Below, piece after piece: positions 32,661 to 44,440 of a stretch of DNA of 64,000 bases. The DNA is from Massospora cicadina. Taxonomy: Eukaryota > Entomophthoromycota > Entomophthoromycetes > Entomophthorales > Entomophthoraceae. Location of the stretch: assembly GCA_022478985.1 (NCBI GenBank), contig JAKSZP010005260.1:186001-250000 (forward strand), in the 5' to 3' direction. The notes below the pieces were generated by a model. The model did not search any database. It was not told the origin of the DNA and saw only the letters and a list, made by a program, of their open reading frames with translations. The position numbers and the translations under genes were made by a program. Positions within the stretch are counted from its first letter, which is position 1. Each line of letters opens with the position of its first letter.

Positions 32661-33300
32661 TTGTTCCACTGTTAGGTTTATCATGGCGCCATGACCTACA
32701 GTTGCATATGATTACATAATTGTCTTAGTTCTGTCCAAAGGATGGACATAGGGAAGCCAAGCAGAGCCTATCCTTTTATAAAGTGGTCTGCTATCAATTC
32801 AGTTTTTGACCATCATTTGTTTTAATTATTCTCGGACTTCCAGGTCCTCTCAATACCACGCTTCTAGTTGACCTATAAGTTCATATACCTGATCCTCTTT
32901 AAATGCGTATAAGGTTAGTATTGGCAAGAAAGACAATCCATCAGCATTTTGGTGTATAGCACCTGCCAGATGGACTATTGAGAAGTCATACCCTATTAGC
33001 TTGGGGACCAAAGTTAAAGCTGTACACTTGGGCCCTTCATATGCTATAACCACTGATGTAACACATGATTGGTTTTCAGCCATAAATTGCTTCCCATAGA
33101 GGTAGCCCAGATTTTCCTGACAGCTAAGAGTATTGCTAAGCACTCTCATTCTGTGACACTATAATTCCGTTCTGCCTTGTTTAAGGGCTAACTAAAGTAT
33201 ATTATGGTGTGATCAACTTATTTGAAATCTCGTTTTTTTGGATAGTCCAACCATGACATTGCTAGCATCCGTGAACAAAAAAAAGTTTAGTGAACTTGGG
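32661..33300 (-). pseudogene. Element G RNase H
   Basis: Open part 33149-32850: ENLGYLYGKQFMAENQSCVT (GRxFxxxTDH-type region, decayed), LVPKLIGYDFSIVHLAGAIH and QNADGLSFLP. The last matches the invariant Gly-x-x-His/Gln-x-Ala-Asp-x-Leu-Ser end of gypsy RNase H. The TDAS start lies in the eroded part near 33270. Confidence 0.82.
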
Positions 33301-34330
33301 GTTTACCAAAATTGGGGCATCCATAGAGCGTCTAAAGAGTTAAAGCCTGTTTCTGTAAATCTTCCCAATTGAAAGAGCTTTCTTAAGGAGTGAATAGATG
33401 AGAGGCTCAACAAATATCTGAAATGAGGGATGAATTGTACATAGTATCTAACTTTCCTCAAATAGACTTGCATATCCCTTAAGCTTTGGGGGCGATAAAC
33501 CTTTTTAATGGCATTGACTTTATCAGGTAATGGTGAAATACCCATGAAAGTAACCTTAATAAGAGGAACTTCACCTCACTATGAAAGAAACTGCATTATG
33601 ACAACTTTAATTTAATAGATGTGGCTTTCTTTTTTTAGTACTAGATGGTCCCAACCCAAGGGGGGGATTCATCGATGTAATAGATGTGGCTTTCATTTGA
33701 TCAAGAACCTCTTGGAAGTTCTTTAAGTGCTCCATGAAAGTTCAGTAGAATACTGTGATATCATCCAGGTAAAACAATGTGCAGGACACTTTTGAATCTT
33801 GGAGCATAACATCCTTGGCCTACTGGAAGGTCGCAGGAGCGCTGCATAACCCTTGGGTCATGCAAGTAGGTTTGAACATGCCTTCTTTGTAAATAAGTGA
33901 ACATTTCTCTCTGTCTTCTGGATCCAATTTAGTTTTTACTATCCACTAGCAAAATCCATAGCTGAGAAAACTGTTATTCAGCTAAGTGGTGGAGATAGTT
34001 TTTGATTCAATGAAATGGGTAGTTGTTTTTTGCATGATCGCATTCAATTTTTGATAATCCATTAAAGCATGATGGCTTTATTATTTTTCAAATTAATAGC
34101 AGAGGGAAAGCCAAAGACTCTGAGAGGGCTTTAGGAGGTTGGCATCTAGTAGTTGTTTTAGTTCTTGAGAGATTTGAGCCTCTTCAGATCGGGAATTTCT
34201 GATGCAGTCATACCTGGATGAGCTGGGAGTCTCTAGTATAAGCTCGGTGTTGAACCCCTTTCATTAGCCTAAAATTGTCAGAACCTTTTTGGAGAAGATG
34301 TCAGCATACTCCTCGATTAGTGACTTGGTC
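33301..34330 (-). pseudogene. Element G reverse transcriptase
   Basis: Minus strand from about 34330: LIEEYADIFSKK, TELILETPSSSRYDCIRNSR, EEAQISQELKQLLDANLLKP (RT entry). The palm is fragmented. SLRDMQVYLRKVRYYVQFIP in the open part 33545-33303 is the connection. The entry segment resembles that of element F, so F and G belong to related families. A 48-bp foreign insertion lies at 33630-33677. Confidence 0.75.
33613..33694 (-). mobile_element. 48-bp micro-insertion with perfect 17-bp target duplication
   Basis: TAATAGATGTGGCTTTC occurs at 33613-33629 and 33678-33694 and encloses 33630-33677. On the minus strand the insert ends TTGGGTTGGGACCATCTAGT then ACTAAAAAAA. This is close to the 3' end of the K family (GGTTGGTCACCACTAGTGCTAAAA). 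It is interpreted as an extremely 5'-truncated target-primed insertion into the element G RT. Confidence 0.85.
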
Positions 34331-34720
34331 ATTCTTTGTTGATCACTGGTTAAGGCTCACCAAATTCTTATCTACTAGCTCTATGATTGAAGCCTCTTTA
34401 GGTCCTAAATAAGAGATGATCAATAGGTAGATACAGAGTTGAAATGTTATACTGGCAATATACAAAGATATGCAACTATGTGGTTCTGAGTAATCATCAA
34501 AGGATAAATGGTAGAATTTGCCATATGTACAGTGGTGGGTCTCATAAACACATGATCATATATGTCAGGGCATTCAGGGGTTCCCAAATCAATGATTAGA
34601 ATTATCATAAATTTTCAGAAGATATGTAGTAGGTGCGTTTGTAATTGCTTTTATCAACCATTTTACTACAATATTCCAATATACTTGATTTCATAAATTA
34701 ACTAATAATTAGATAGAGAA
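34331..34720 (-). pseudogene. Element G protease-end relic
   Basis: Minus strand: NPECPDIYDHVFMRPTTVHM and ANSTIYPLMITQNHIVAYL (about 34600-34480), directly upstream of the RT start. Position supports the C-terminal half of the protease. The DSG/DTG active site is not readable. Confidence 0.4.
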
Positions 34721-35990
34721 TCAGATTAGTATAGTAATTGATATTCCACGAGGCCCTAGCTTTTATATGTAGTGGTCTAATGTATTATTCTACACTTAAT
34801 CAAATCCCTAATTCCCCTCTGGCATGTTTCTTGCTTCCTAACTTTATCTTTTGCCGATGCTGCAGCCTCAATTAATATTATGCCTCCTATTTTATCTCAG
34901 AGTAATTTTCTACCTTGCCCCATGCTTTTATAAAACCTTTGTTAATAGAGTACTGTATTTATTATGGCCAATCCACAATTAATTCAAATGTTTAATAAGT
35001 TACACTTTGTGCATATAAATGCTTTGAGACCTAAATATTTTCCTCCAAACTCAAATTAGATTGCACAGATTTTAGTCTGACAATCTGGAGTGATGCTTAG
35101 TGATTATGAAAACATCAATGAGGTCTCTTTTAGAGGATCCTATCAGAAGAGGTTTGGCAAGGGGAGGGAGATCTTATTCTAGAACAAGCTGTATCAGCCT
35201 ATCTGGACAATTTCTTAATTAAAACCGTGATCCTATGAGAATAATCAATGATTAAGTGTGCTCTCGTGTTTAATTAAGCAAAAACTTTGCTACTGAAACC
35301 ACTTTTTCTTTTGTTAAGTTTTTGTCAAAGTTACTATCTTTAAAAACATTTTGTGATGTGGTGTGTCTACCTGTGCTATTGTTACTTGACGCCCTAGCAC
35401 CAACTTTCAACAGTGCGGTTGCTCAGATTTCTGTTTCAACCTAAACTTGAGATTTGGGAGGTATAGTAGTTATATAAATTGGAAATGGGCATTCCTTCTG
35501 AAGCATCTGCCATCTATGAAGGAGATTAACTTTAGGGCACATCTCTTATAATCCAGTTTGTTAGAGACTTGGAATGTTCTAACATACTGTTCCAAGGTTT
35601 TCACCTCCCCTATTTCCTTATAATAATTTCTGATTATAAGCTGGTGCATTATTTTAAGATGGATAAATAAATTACCTTGAAGTTAATTTGAGCATCAAAT
35701 TAGACAGTTATTGAGCTTTAATAATTAGGCTATAGAAATTGTTATGCAAAACTATAGAAGGGGCTAACACTACTTAGGACTTGAACCACATGGGCAAGGA
35801 TGAGGAAGCTCCAAGGGATTAAGTATAGGCAGGGATGGCAGCCCAATATCCCAGATTAAAATCCCAATAAAAAGTGATCTCGATTTTCTTCATCACACGG
35901 AAAAAATGACATTAACAGGTAAAATTGGTATCAATAATGGCCATGACTTTCACCTTATGTAGTAATGCCATCACTCAGGTGACTTCTGTT
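34721..35990. other. Unassigned, element G protease/gag boundary
   Basis: Only short broken frames. Given Gag-like sequence to the right and RT to the left, this should hold the gag end and protease start, but no knuckle or active site can be read. Confidence 0.3.
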
Positions 35991-38170
35991 CTAAAATGTG
36001 GTATGGAACTTATGAAATTTGCAACATTAAACGAAGTATAAATTTAATTTCCAGTAAGATTATCAGGGATATCAAGGGCGTTGAGAGCAGACATGACAAA
36101 AAATTTGGGAGGAGAATTAGGATCATATTGCTGCTGCACAATTTTGTCAGCTTAAGGGAGCCTTGCGCACAAACTGACGCCTCCTTTTTTGCCTCGTCTA
36201 AATTTGTCTTCTGACATAGGTTTTCTTGGTATCTGTAGAATACTCAGTAAGGACAGGATTTTCATTGGATTTAAATTTGGGATTCAGGTCTACAGCATGA
36301 ATATGAGGTCTTGACCCATTAGTCAAAGTGGAATGGCGATTCTCAGACTCAGGCATTTCCATAATTGCCTTCTTGATAGTGATGATCATTTTGAACTGTT
36401 TTTAGTGACTGTGTAAGGATCTCCAGATTCTGTAAGTGAGAGAGTGGACAACACAGTGTCAATCACATCATCTAAAGTGACTCAGTTGCAAGAGAATAGG
36501 GCATGTTCTTCAAAGTAAAAACAGCTGACAAAGTCAATATAGGATTCTCCTTTTTCTTCTTCCTATGCATGAACGCATGATTATGATTGGACAAAGCTAA
36601 ATTGCTCCCAAACTCTCAATAAAGGCTTCTTTAATCTTCTCTAAGAGATCACTCCTCAAAGTAAGGCACCATGATCTCACGAGCACTACTGTCAAGACAG
36701 ACTTGGTTGTGTTGCATCTTCTATTGGTATGTGGCTAATTTCATAGCATTCTCATAGATGAAAAGGAAGAGCCTGATTCTTTCTGTGTCCAGTACATAGT
36801 TCTCCTTAATCGTAGGCTAATTTTTCTGGTTGAGACAGGACACAGATAGCGGGGTCTAAGGTCTACAATTTAGAAGTATAAGTCTATAAAGGATCTGCTA
36901 TGAGAAAAAGGTCCATCTGCTGCCAGAAGATGTGGAGGTTGCTTTGAACATATCGGCCTAAGCTTCTGCTTGATCAGTACTGGCTTTGAATCTGAGAAGT
37001 TGTTGATGCCGTTGATTCTTGGCTTGTTCAGAAAAAAGAGTTGTAAAAGTCATTTGGTTTATAAGCTTCCATGCTCTAAATCCTCGAGGTTAAGCATTTG
37101 ATTTTATCTGACATGGCGGCTTATTATTCTGCTGTTAGGTAGCCGCATTAAAAAAAGTTAATTGAATAATGTGAAGCATGTCATGGAGAGCAGTCAGAAT
37201 CATATTAAAGTCAAAATACTTTACTTTGACATCCATAATACTTCCAGACCTACTCTCTGTAATTTTTGCCAAAATATGGAAAGGTGGTTTTTGTGATCCT
37301 CATCAAGCATGGATTTAGGGATAGGACCCTCAGGGCCTCTAGGTCCTTTGGGATCTTCTCAGTTCTCCGGGCTCAAATGCCCACGGGGCCCACTGACAAC
37401 AGTCAGTTTGGTAGCAACATGAGCATGGGCTACTTAACTAAGGTGGCGAATCTTTCAAGTTAAGTTTATGATCTGAATTTTGTAGAGCTACCGTTGATCA
37501 GATAGTTGAGTCAAAAATTGGGTGAAATTTGCTCAAATCATGTGCTTATTGACACATTAGCTTTTAGAAACCTTCTGGGAGATCTCATCATTTATATATC
37601 TAACAGATTTATGATCAAGATGCACGAGAAGATTTTGCAACTTGGTAATCTCTTTGTAGTTTTCAACTATAGTCTAACGATTTTCCCAACTAGAGCTAGA
37701 GACATCCATATATAGCTGGGCAAGCTGAGAGTAAAGTTAAAGCTTAGTCTATACTGTCTCAAAATCTCCATGTGATGAAACCCTAGAAATTATAGTTGAT
37801 TATGATGAGCTTGGTGAACAGATAGCCGGAGACAAGCCTCAGTTTATGTACCTCATACTGGCATACTTGGAAAGATAGCTGTGGTGTACAAATGCATAAA
37901 ATTGAAATCTACCTGGGTAGAAAGAGTTCCAATTTAATCACTGACCCAATTATAGAGCTCAAAAGTAGACTTCCACTGTTTAAGTGAACTCATCAAGTTG
38001 TATTTGGTAGTTTGCTTCATCAGGGGCCAAAATATTGAAGTCCATAGGTACCTTGAATTGTAAAGTTCTAACATTGTAAATATGTATATATTGTAAGCCA
38101 GCGGACACATGTTGGCACACGCAATTCTTCCTCTTGATGAGAGATATTTTTCTTCTGTGAGATGATCCAT
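35991..38170 (-). pseudogene. Element G Gag relic with Gly-Pro segment
   Basis: Minus strand. From 38170: SSRGRIACANMCPLAYNIYI. A coiled-coil-like stretch near 37650-37520 reads YKEITKLQNLLVHLDHKSVR. The Gly-Pro patch near 37420-37300 reads REDPKGPRGPEGPIPKSMLD. A capsid-like region at about 37000-36450 reads ERIRLFLFIYENAMKLATYQ and FGSNLALSNHNHAFMHRKKK. A last open part is 36389-36198. The order matches relic N. No intact CCHC knuckle is seen. A plus-strand ORF at 37266-37463 is the antisense shadow of the Gly-Pro patch. Confidence 0.55.
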
Positions 38171-38479
38171 ATTTTAGAAGTTAATTCATCGCCTGGTTGC
38201 CTCAAAAGGACCTGGAAGAAAAGCGCCAGATTCAAGATATCCCATCTTAATTTCTGGTTCCTTTGAAGTCTAAATGATTATTGGTCAAATTAGCTCCAAC
38301 ATTCACCCTATTGGGAGCTTTTCTTTACTAGCTCTATGCACTTTGGCATTAAATAAGGGCGCGATAGTATAGAAAAAATCATAATCTATTTCTAATCAAA
38401 CAAGGTAATATATAGTCTTAGAGGGGGTGCAGTATCAGCATGAGTATCATTCTTCTTAAACGATGAGATCTCCCAAAAA

Positions 38480-38868
38480 GTTTTATCAACTAAAGCCTTT
38501 GAGTATGGAGTGGAGGACCTATCACCACTTTTCTGTCAGGTTTATGAGCCACTTTGACCATTTAATTCCTTTGAGGTAATGGTCTAATCTAGGGTTTCAT
38601 CAATCAGCATCTTTTCAAGTTTGGAGAGATTTTTAAGTAAAGTTTAAAATTAACTAACTAAATTTTGGCCCTTTATAACTCCTGTATTAGGTCTTTATGT
38701 TTATAAATAAACAAGGTGGTAGCTTTGTCAGAAGCTGAAATTAGATATGATTTCAATCCATTTAGTGAGGTAATTAATGGCCAGCATGAGGAATTGATAA
38801 ACATTAGATGGTTGAGGTAGAGGACTCAAAATGTCAATAATAACCATGGTATCAGATTAACAATTATC
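38480..38868 (-). pseudogene. Element M integrase fragment
   Basis: Minus strand: VIIDILSPLPQPSNVYQFLM and INYLTKWIEI (about 38845-38745) are the first-Asp segment of an integrase core. A deletion removes the middle, and the tail LSKLEKMLIDETLD, NGQSG, QKSGD follows (about 38650-38530), homologous to the element G integrase tail. On the right it is cut by H2. Confidence 0.6.
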
Positions 38869-40800
38869 TTTTTTTATTTAACTAAGACAAGCCAACCAGG
38901 GAATGGACAATACTGAGCTCCAATGAGAAAATCTTATACCAAACTATAATTTAATGAACAGAAAGAGACGAGTGTCTCACTAAAACTGAATCAAAATAAT
39001 AAATAAAAATAAACTAAAAAAGATTCTATTATGTCATATGTGGCAAACTGCTATGTGTCCATGGTGGGGGGCGAGTCAGGATCAGGAGGCTCATCTTCCT
39101 CCTCTGTGTTGGACAGTGTATGGAAAAGCGTTGAGAGTATGGGCGTGGGTGCATCCTCAAAATGGGGGTCAAGATGCAGAGTGGTTTGGGCAGCTCAAAA
39201 TTAGCTATGAGGAGGGTGGTGATATATTTGAATAGGACTTTTTCAGCCTTGAGGCGAACTTTGGGTAGCATGGTAAAGGTGGCATTGTTGTTGCTGGTAA
39301 TGCGGGTCTTGTGGCCAAATTTTGTGACCATTCCAACTTTTTTATTGCCTTGTGGGCAACTTGATGGAAATGGAGTAATTCTTTTATATAAACTTGTTGC
39401 ATGGAGGGAAGGACAAGAGTGATGATCCCCTTGGCTAAGTCTGCAACTGATTTCGCTATGGCCTTTTAGAGGGATGATAATCAGGGGAGGCAACAGCCTC
39501 TTTGGTGAGTTGGTGGTCACTTTGTAATTCATTGGCATCAGAGTGTAAAGCATAGTGCCAAGTTGGAAATTGAGCTGCATAATCTGAGTTTAGGCAAATA
39601 TCGATGCATGGGGCCTCAACCAAGTTGGGGATGGGATTCCCCAAATCATTAACTTCCTATAAATAATCCCAGGGACTTTGGTTAAAAAAATAGGTCGATT
39701 AGCACAGAGGTGGGTTGGATTGGGTGACTGGGTGGGTTTTTTGAATTTACTTGGGTCCATGATGGCTCCTTATTAGTTGGAGGAGGATTGGTTGTTTACA
39801 TGTAAATTTCTTATTGTTTGAATCCGTGGCAGTTGCATCTACCATTTTAGGTGGAGAAAAAGGGAGAATTATGCCCCATTAAAAAAGTTTTTATGTCAGC
39901 AATAGGAGCATCATGGGAGTTGAGAATGTGGGCTCCAGCTCATGCTATGGTGGGGAAGTGTCGCTTTGAGTTGTCTAGGTCAAAACGGGGCAGACCATGC
40001 AACCGTTTTCTACTCTGGCCCAGAAAGGGTGGTTGGGGCAGAGGGGACAACAGTGCAAGGGGGAATCAAAGTGGCTATTTTGGTTAATATTAGGAATATA
40101 GTTGAAAAGTTGGTAGGGCCCGCAAGTCAGTTGGCTCCATTGGGAACCACAAATTGTAGAATGCGGTCAGCGCCATATACTGATAAATCAGCTATTAGTT
40201 TGTTGTATAAAGTTTCAGGGGGTAGGTGGGTGGGGAGACCTGCAAATTGAACCACAAGAGTGGTGTCATCAAACAACCAAGTGCGAGATGTTGGGATGGG
40301 GGTTCCCTGGAACACCAGGGGAGATGTTAGCAGCAATTGCAGAATCGGCTTCACAAGTGAATCCAAGGTCAAAGTACCCCTTGTATGGGTGGAAGTCAAT
40401 GAAGCCTTTAGGCTGCATAAGCACTTGGGCCAATTCTATGATTTTTCTGTTGTTATAGGGAAACAAGTTGTTATATTCAACCCAGAAGCTGAATTGCATC
40501 TTGCTTCAGGGAAGCATTATGGGGCTACGGGGCACCACTTGGGAACGTGAAAGGTGGGTGGCGATATCCTTGGAAAAATGTATAGACTTGAGGCCTTGGG
40601 GGGCTATGTTTACCAGTTGAAAACATTTCTCCATAGGGCAGAAGATGCTAGGGGTATCGTCACTGCCCCATTTTGGAGAAGTAGGAAGTAGGGCCAAGGA
40701 CATAAAGGTTTTGCTGTTGTCAGTTTTTTTGGAGTATTTAGTTTGAATGTAATTTTTAAATTCTCTTGAATGTGATATCAAGTGGAAAAAAAGGATCACG
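38869..40800 (-). mobile_element. H2: single-ORF non-LTR-type element, second copy
   Basis: Minus strand, A-rich 3' tail at 38869-38885 (TTAAATAAAAAAAG) preceded by CCCTGGTTGGCTTG, homologous to the 3' end of H1 (CCACTGGTTGGCTTACCTC). It carries the same ORF as H1 in broken frames. The left flank GGTATCAGATTAACAATTATC and right flank GGATCACGTAACAGTTTTC are similar enough to be a decayed target duplication, but this is weak; the 5' limit is therefore approximate. Confidence 0.65.
39030..40680 (-). pseudogene. H2 ORF: RRM-like / zinc-like protein relic
   Basis: Minus-strand fragments in order: DIATHLSRSQVVPRSPIMLP (about 40575), GFIDFHPYKGYFDLGFTCEA (40410-40350), TTLVVQFAGLPTHLPPETLY then NKLIADLSVYGADRILQFVV and PNGAN (40260-40130), NHPFWARVENG (about 39990), and at the C-terminus DAPTPILSTLFHTLSNTEEE and DEPPDPDSPPTMD (39160-39040). 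H1 and K have homologous pieces in the same order. The strand-helix-strand pattern around LVVQFAGLP suggests an RRM-like fold. Function unknown; no RT or endonuclease motif. Confidence 0.6.
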
Positions 40801-40888
40801 TAACAGTTTTCTTGACAGAAGCTAGGATATATATGAGCTCAAAGTTGAAAACTAGTAGAGAATTCAATGAAGATGAAAAGATGTGGTG
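40801..40888 (-). repeat. Sliver between H1 and H2, probably element J LTR remainder
   Basis: The target duplication of H1 (40889-40907) continues an LTR interrupted at 42821, so this sliver should be the rest of the J 3' LTR. Independent support is lacking because no intact J LTR is available. Confidence 0.35.
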
Positions 40889-40907
40889 ACATAGACTACT
40901 CTATTAG

Positions 40908-42820
40908 ATTTATTTGAGGTAAGCCAACCAGTGGATGAACATTATAACAAAACTAAAGAACTAAAAACTATTGTAACTAAACAATTCATATAAAACGCCC
41001 AAAATGAGCGGATTGAATGATACACACCAAACATAAACAACCAACCAAGTTGGGCAGCGTAAAAACGCTTTCTCAACCATGGTGGAAGGGGAGGGGGGAT
41101 TGGGGGGCTCATCTTTGGCAGCAACTTCCTCATCCCAGAGTAGGGCATGTGTCAAGGCGGAGAGCAAGGGCGTCAGGGCATCAGCGGAATGTGGTTCAAT
41201 ACTACTAATTATTATATCTCATAGAAATTGCCAGCTAAGAAAATAGCGCCGATATTTTTGGCTAAAGCCTTTTTGGCTTTAATGTGGGTGTCTGGGAGCT
41301 TAATGAATGTGTCAATATTGGATCAGGTAATCTTAGCTTTAGGATTCTGTGCTACAGTTACCATGTTCTGGATAGCGTCAAAGACAATTTTTGTGCAATT
41401 GATTCACTGAAATCTTACTTTGTGGGGAGAGGGTTGAGGGGATAACAGGATGAGAAAACCTCCTGTAAGCATAGCCACTGATTTGGTGACAGCTTTGTGG
41501 AGGGGACAACAATCTGGCGTGGCAGCTGCTTTGACTGCAAGCTGGTGGTCACTGAAAAATGATTTGGCATTTGGCTGTGGGGCTTACAAATGAGGGGGAT
41601 ATTTAGCATCCCATTCTGCATTAACGAACTGCTCAATTTTCAGAGATGGTTCTTCAATAGGATTACCTGATTTGCCAATTTTAGCCAATAACTCCCATGG
41701 GTTCTGGTTGAATTGAATTGGGGAATTGGCGTATGGTTGAGGTTTGATTGATTCATTGGAGGAAGCATGGGATTGAACTGGGGTCCAAGATGGTGCATGA
41801 TTGGAGAAATCGTGTGTGGCACTGGAGCGAGGAGGAGGCTGATTGGTGGCTGCAGGTGCAGCTGCAGCATCAGGCTTTGGGGGAGGGGAAGGTAGGATTG
41901 TACCCCATACCAGAGCTGGCACAGGGTGGGTGGCAGATTGGAGGCTGGCAGACAAAAATTGTTTAGCCATTAGAAGCAGCTAAGAAAGGGAACTTGCTGT
42001 TTGAGTGGTCCACCTTGAAACAAGACGGACAGATCGTCCACATGCCCTTGATGAGGTACCAGAACGGATGGTCAGGGGCAGAAAGAATGACAGTGTGAGG
42101 GGGAATCAACAAGGCAATTTCATTAATTAAGGGCTGATTATGGCATATGCCTGAGGTTCAGCGAGGCGTATGGCCCCATTTGGGACCACAAATTGTAAGA
42201 TGGGGATGGAGCCATAGGCTGCCAAACCGTCCATCAGCTCCTGGTGGAACACTGCAGGGGAGTTGGGCGGGCAAACCAGAAAACTGAACCACCAAAGTGA
42301 ATCCACTGGGAGCCAGATCCAGATTGTGGGGAGAGGGGTACCCTGGAATACCAGGGGCACAGTTGCCGCAGTGGTGGCGTCAGCTTCACAAGTGAAGCTG
42401 AGAATGAAATACCCCTTATAGGGGCAGAAATCAATAAAACCTATGATAGTCATCATCATCTGAGCCAATTCGATAATGCTTGGTCATGGTAAGGGATAAG
42501 TTTCCCATAGTCAACCCCAAGGCTGAAATTCATGTTGCTCTGGGGGAGCACCAGGGGGCAACGAGGTACCACTTGGGTACTAGCTAGATGGACATCAAGT
42601 TCCTTGGGAGGAACAAATTGTCCTAGGGGTTTGGTATGACTGGGAGAGCCAGTCCAAGCGTTTTCCTGCTGGACAGAAAATGGTGGGGGAGTTTTGCCAT
42701 TGCCCCACACTGGAGCAACCGGCGGAGAATCTGAGGACATTGGAGTGAAACTATGGCAGGTGATCAAAATTTGCTTTTTCTGTAAGATTTTGCTTGGAAA
42801 GTTATGCTGAGTAGAAATAA
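40908..42820 (-). mobile_element. H1: single-ORF non-LTR-type element, full-length copy
   Basis: 1913 bp between two copies of a 19-bp target duplication that differ at one base: ACATAGACTACTCTATTAG (40889-40907) and ACATAGACTACTTTATTAG (42821-42839). On the minus strand the 3' end is TGGTTGGCTTACCTCAAATAAAT. There are no LTRs or inverted ends. Long duplication plus A-rich tail indicate target-primed reverse transcription. The insertion site is inside the J LTR next to AATAAAGTAGT. The whole unit is one decayed ORF with short untranslated ends. Confidence 0.85.
40960..42745 (-). pseudogene. H1 ORF: RRM-like / zinc-like protein relic, about 590 codons
   Basis: A likely start at about 42740 gives MSSDSPPVAPVWGNGKTPPP. 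Then come GQFVPPKELDVHLASTQVVP, FIDFCPYKGYFILSFTCEAD, FLVCPPNSPAVFHQELMDGL with AAYGSIPILQFVVPNGA (42250-42160), HPFW followed by a Cys-x2-Cys segment CPSCFKVDH (about 42020), a Pro/Ala/Ser-rich linker (41900-41760), NAEWDAKYPPHL, SDHQLAVKAAATPDC, PDTHIKAKKALAKNIGAIF and a C-terminus ALTPLLSALTHALL. Frames shift several times. RRM-like plus Cys/His domains are usual for ORF1 proteins of LINEs; here they are an inference from pattern only. Confidence 0.65.
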
Positions 42821-43187
42821 ACATAGACTACTTTATTAGTAAAAAGGCTCTTATATTTGATGAATGGGGACATAATGCTAAGAGGACCTTCATGACCCTA
42901 TATGATCAGAATCTTTCACATCCTTCTGGGTTGACCACCTTGTTGACACCCTCATTGTTAGCATTGTTCTCATGACTGCAATGGTGGGAGTCGCGCCTTT
43001 CAAGGGTTGGGAAGCTGAGAGGCAATTTCAAAAGGCAACTCCATTGATTCTCACACGTATGATGATTCCTAAATGAAATTATCATTGGTTCCTCAGATGG
43101 TTATAACTGTGAAGCTCAAGAGTCACTTACAAGGGCTCAATTCAGGAGTAGGGAAATTAAGTCGCTTATCATCCTAAATCCTGATAA
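42821..43187 (-). repeat. Element J 3' LTR, interrupted by H1
   Basis: On the minus strand it starts TTATCAGGATTTAGG (the expected TGTCAGG, mutated) after GATGGGGGCG, a polypurine-like run. It shares the GGTTGACCACCTTGTTGA region with the LTR at 13.1-13.5 kb. TATA-like AAATATAAGAG and AATAAAGTAGTC follow near 42830-42860, then H1 interrupts. Confidence 0.6.
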
Positions 43188-44440
43188 CGCCCCCATCAAA
43201 ACTTTGTTGGAAGGGGTATAGGGCTTTAGAAATAAGCCATGTACTCGCTTTACCACTGTCCCTTGATTGATGTCAGCGTTGGAGTTTTAGAGTTCACCTT
43301 GTGAATGACCTTGTAGGGTCTGGCTCAAAGAACTTCGAGCTTATTCGTTTACCTCCAGGTCAATGGCAATAAAAAAGAACTAGGTCACCTAAGTGAAACT
43401 TGATAAAGAGGATTGCCAACATTAGATTGGGATGTCTCACTTTCTGTGGTGGTGACATTTTCTGAGTTACTAGGGCTTAGAGACGGACAATTTCATTGGA
43501 TAAGTCCCTCTTGGTCTAATCAGAGTTTTCAGACATGGTTATACAAGTAGGGGATGAACTTTAATTAGTAGTTGAGGGGTACGACCATATAGAGCTTTAA
43601 AGGGTGACATCTTGATTATTTGATGGACTTATTCATTAAGTGAGCAAGGATCTGGGTAGATAGTGGCTCCAGAGGGTAGGGTTGGAGGCAGCATATTCCA
43701 CAAAATAGAAACAAAGTTTCCATTATAATGGCCCAAAGCCCCGTTGGTTGAAGAGTTATAGGGGGCTGTAAAACTTTTTTTAGTTCAAAAAGTGAACTAT
43801 GTTCTTGGACTATCTTTGAGGAAAATTTAGACCAATGTCTGAAAGTAAAGTTTGTGGGCATCCATGCTTAGTGAAAACAGATCGAATAAATCATAGAGCA
43901 ATGGCTTTTACATTGGAAGCAGGAACAGAAATTGCTTTAATCCCATTTTTTATATGTTCCACGTCTAATAGGATATATTTATGGCCAAGTAACCCAGTAA
44001 GCAGAGGGCCAACCCCATCAATGCTGATGACATTAAAAGGGCGTGATGGAGCCACGACTGAATGCTAATAAGGTGAGTATACCCAACCTTGGGATTGACA
44101 AAAAACAAGACTATAGATCTTCCTGAATGGTCTTGTGCATCTAATCCAATACCATTATCTCTTTTGCCATCTGTGAGTCTTGTTTGCTGCCCCATCTCCT
44201 ATGGTCATATTTCCTTCAAAATGTAACATCAGTTTGTGAAGAAGGGTAGATATAAGGGAGCCATTTCTTGTTGAATTTTTTATACAATATTCCAACTTTA
44301 TTTGATTGTCTTGGGTCATCTTTTAAAGCTTAGTTTGGATCTTAGGAGTTTCCAACTCCTGACCTCAGTCCATTTAAATATTGTGCAGTGGTCTTTCTCA
44401 GGGTGTCAATGTGGACAATACAGGCATCCACAAAAGACCA
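43188..44440 (-). pseudogene. Element J integrase relic
   Basis: Minus-strand fragments: QKVGILYKKFNKKWLP-type zinc-domain remains near 44280-44240; MGQQTRLTDG and MVLD near 44195-44130; GVGPLLTGLL-like first-Asp region on the other side of a stop near 44000; FSSKIVQEHSSLFELKKVLQ and PTGLWAIIMETLFL near 43830-43720; and a C-terminal barrel region near 43420-43330. Decay is heavy and the catalytic residues cannot be placed safely. Order between RNase H and LTR supports the call. Confidence 0.6.

Noticed and set aside
39029..39580. The longest open frame in the window (183 codons, minus strand)
   Set aside because: It overlaps the C-terminal part of H2, but the segments conserved with H1 (EEEDEPPDPDSPPTMD and the upstream LTKEAVASPDYHPSKRP) are in a different frame. 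Its length is compatible with chance in a Pro/Ser/Thr-rich region.
40801..43187. H1 as the gag gene of an LTR element whose LTR is 42821-43187
   Set aside because: The 19-bp duplication at both ends of H1 and its A-rich tail show that it was inserted into that LTR, and its ORF has no capsid, knuckle plus protease order.
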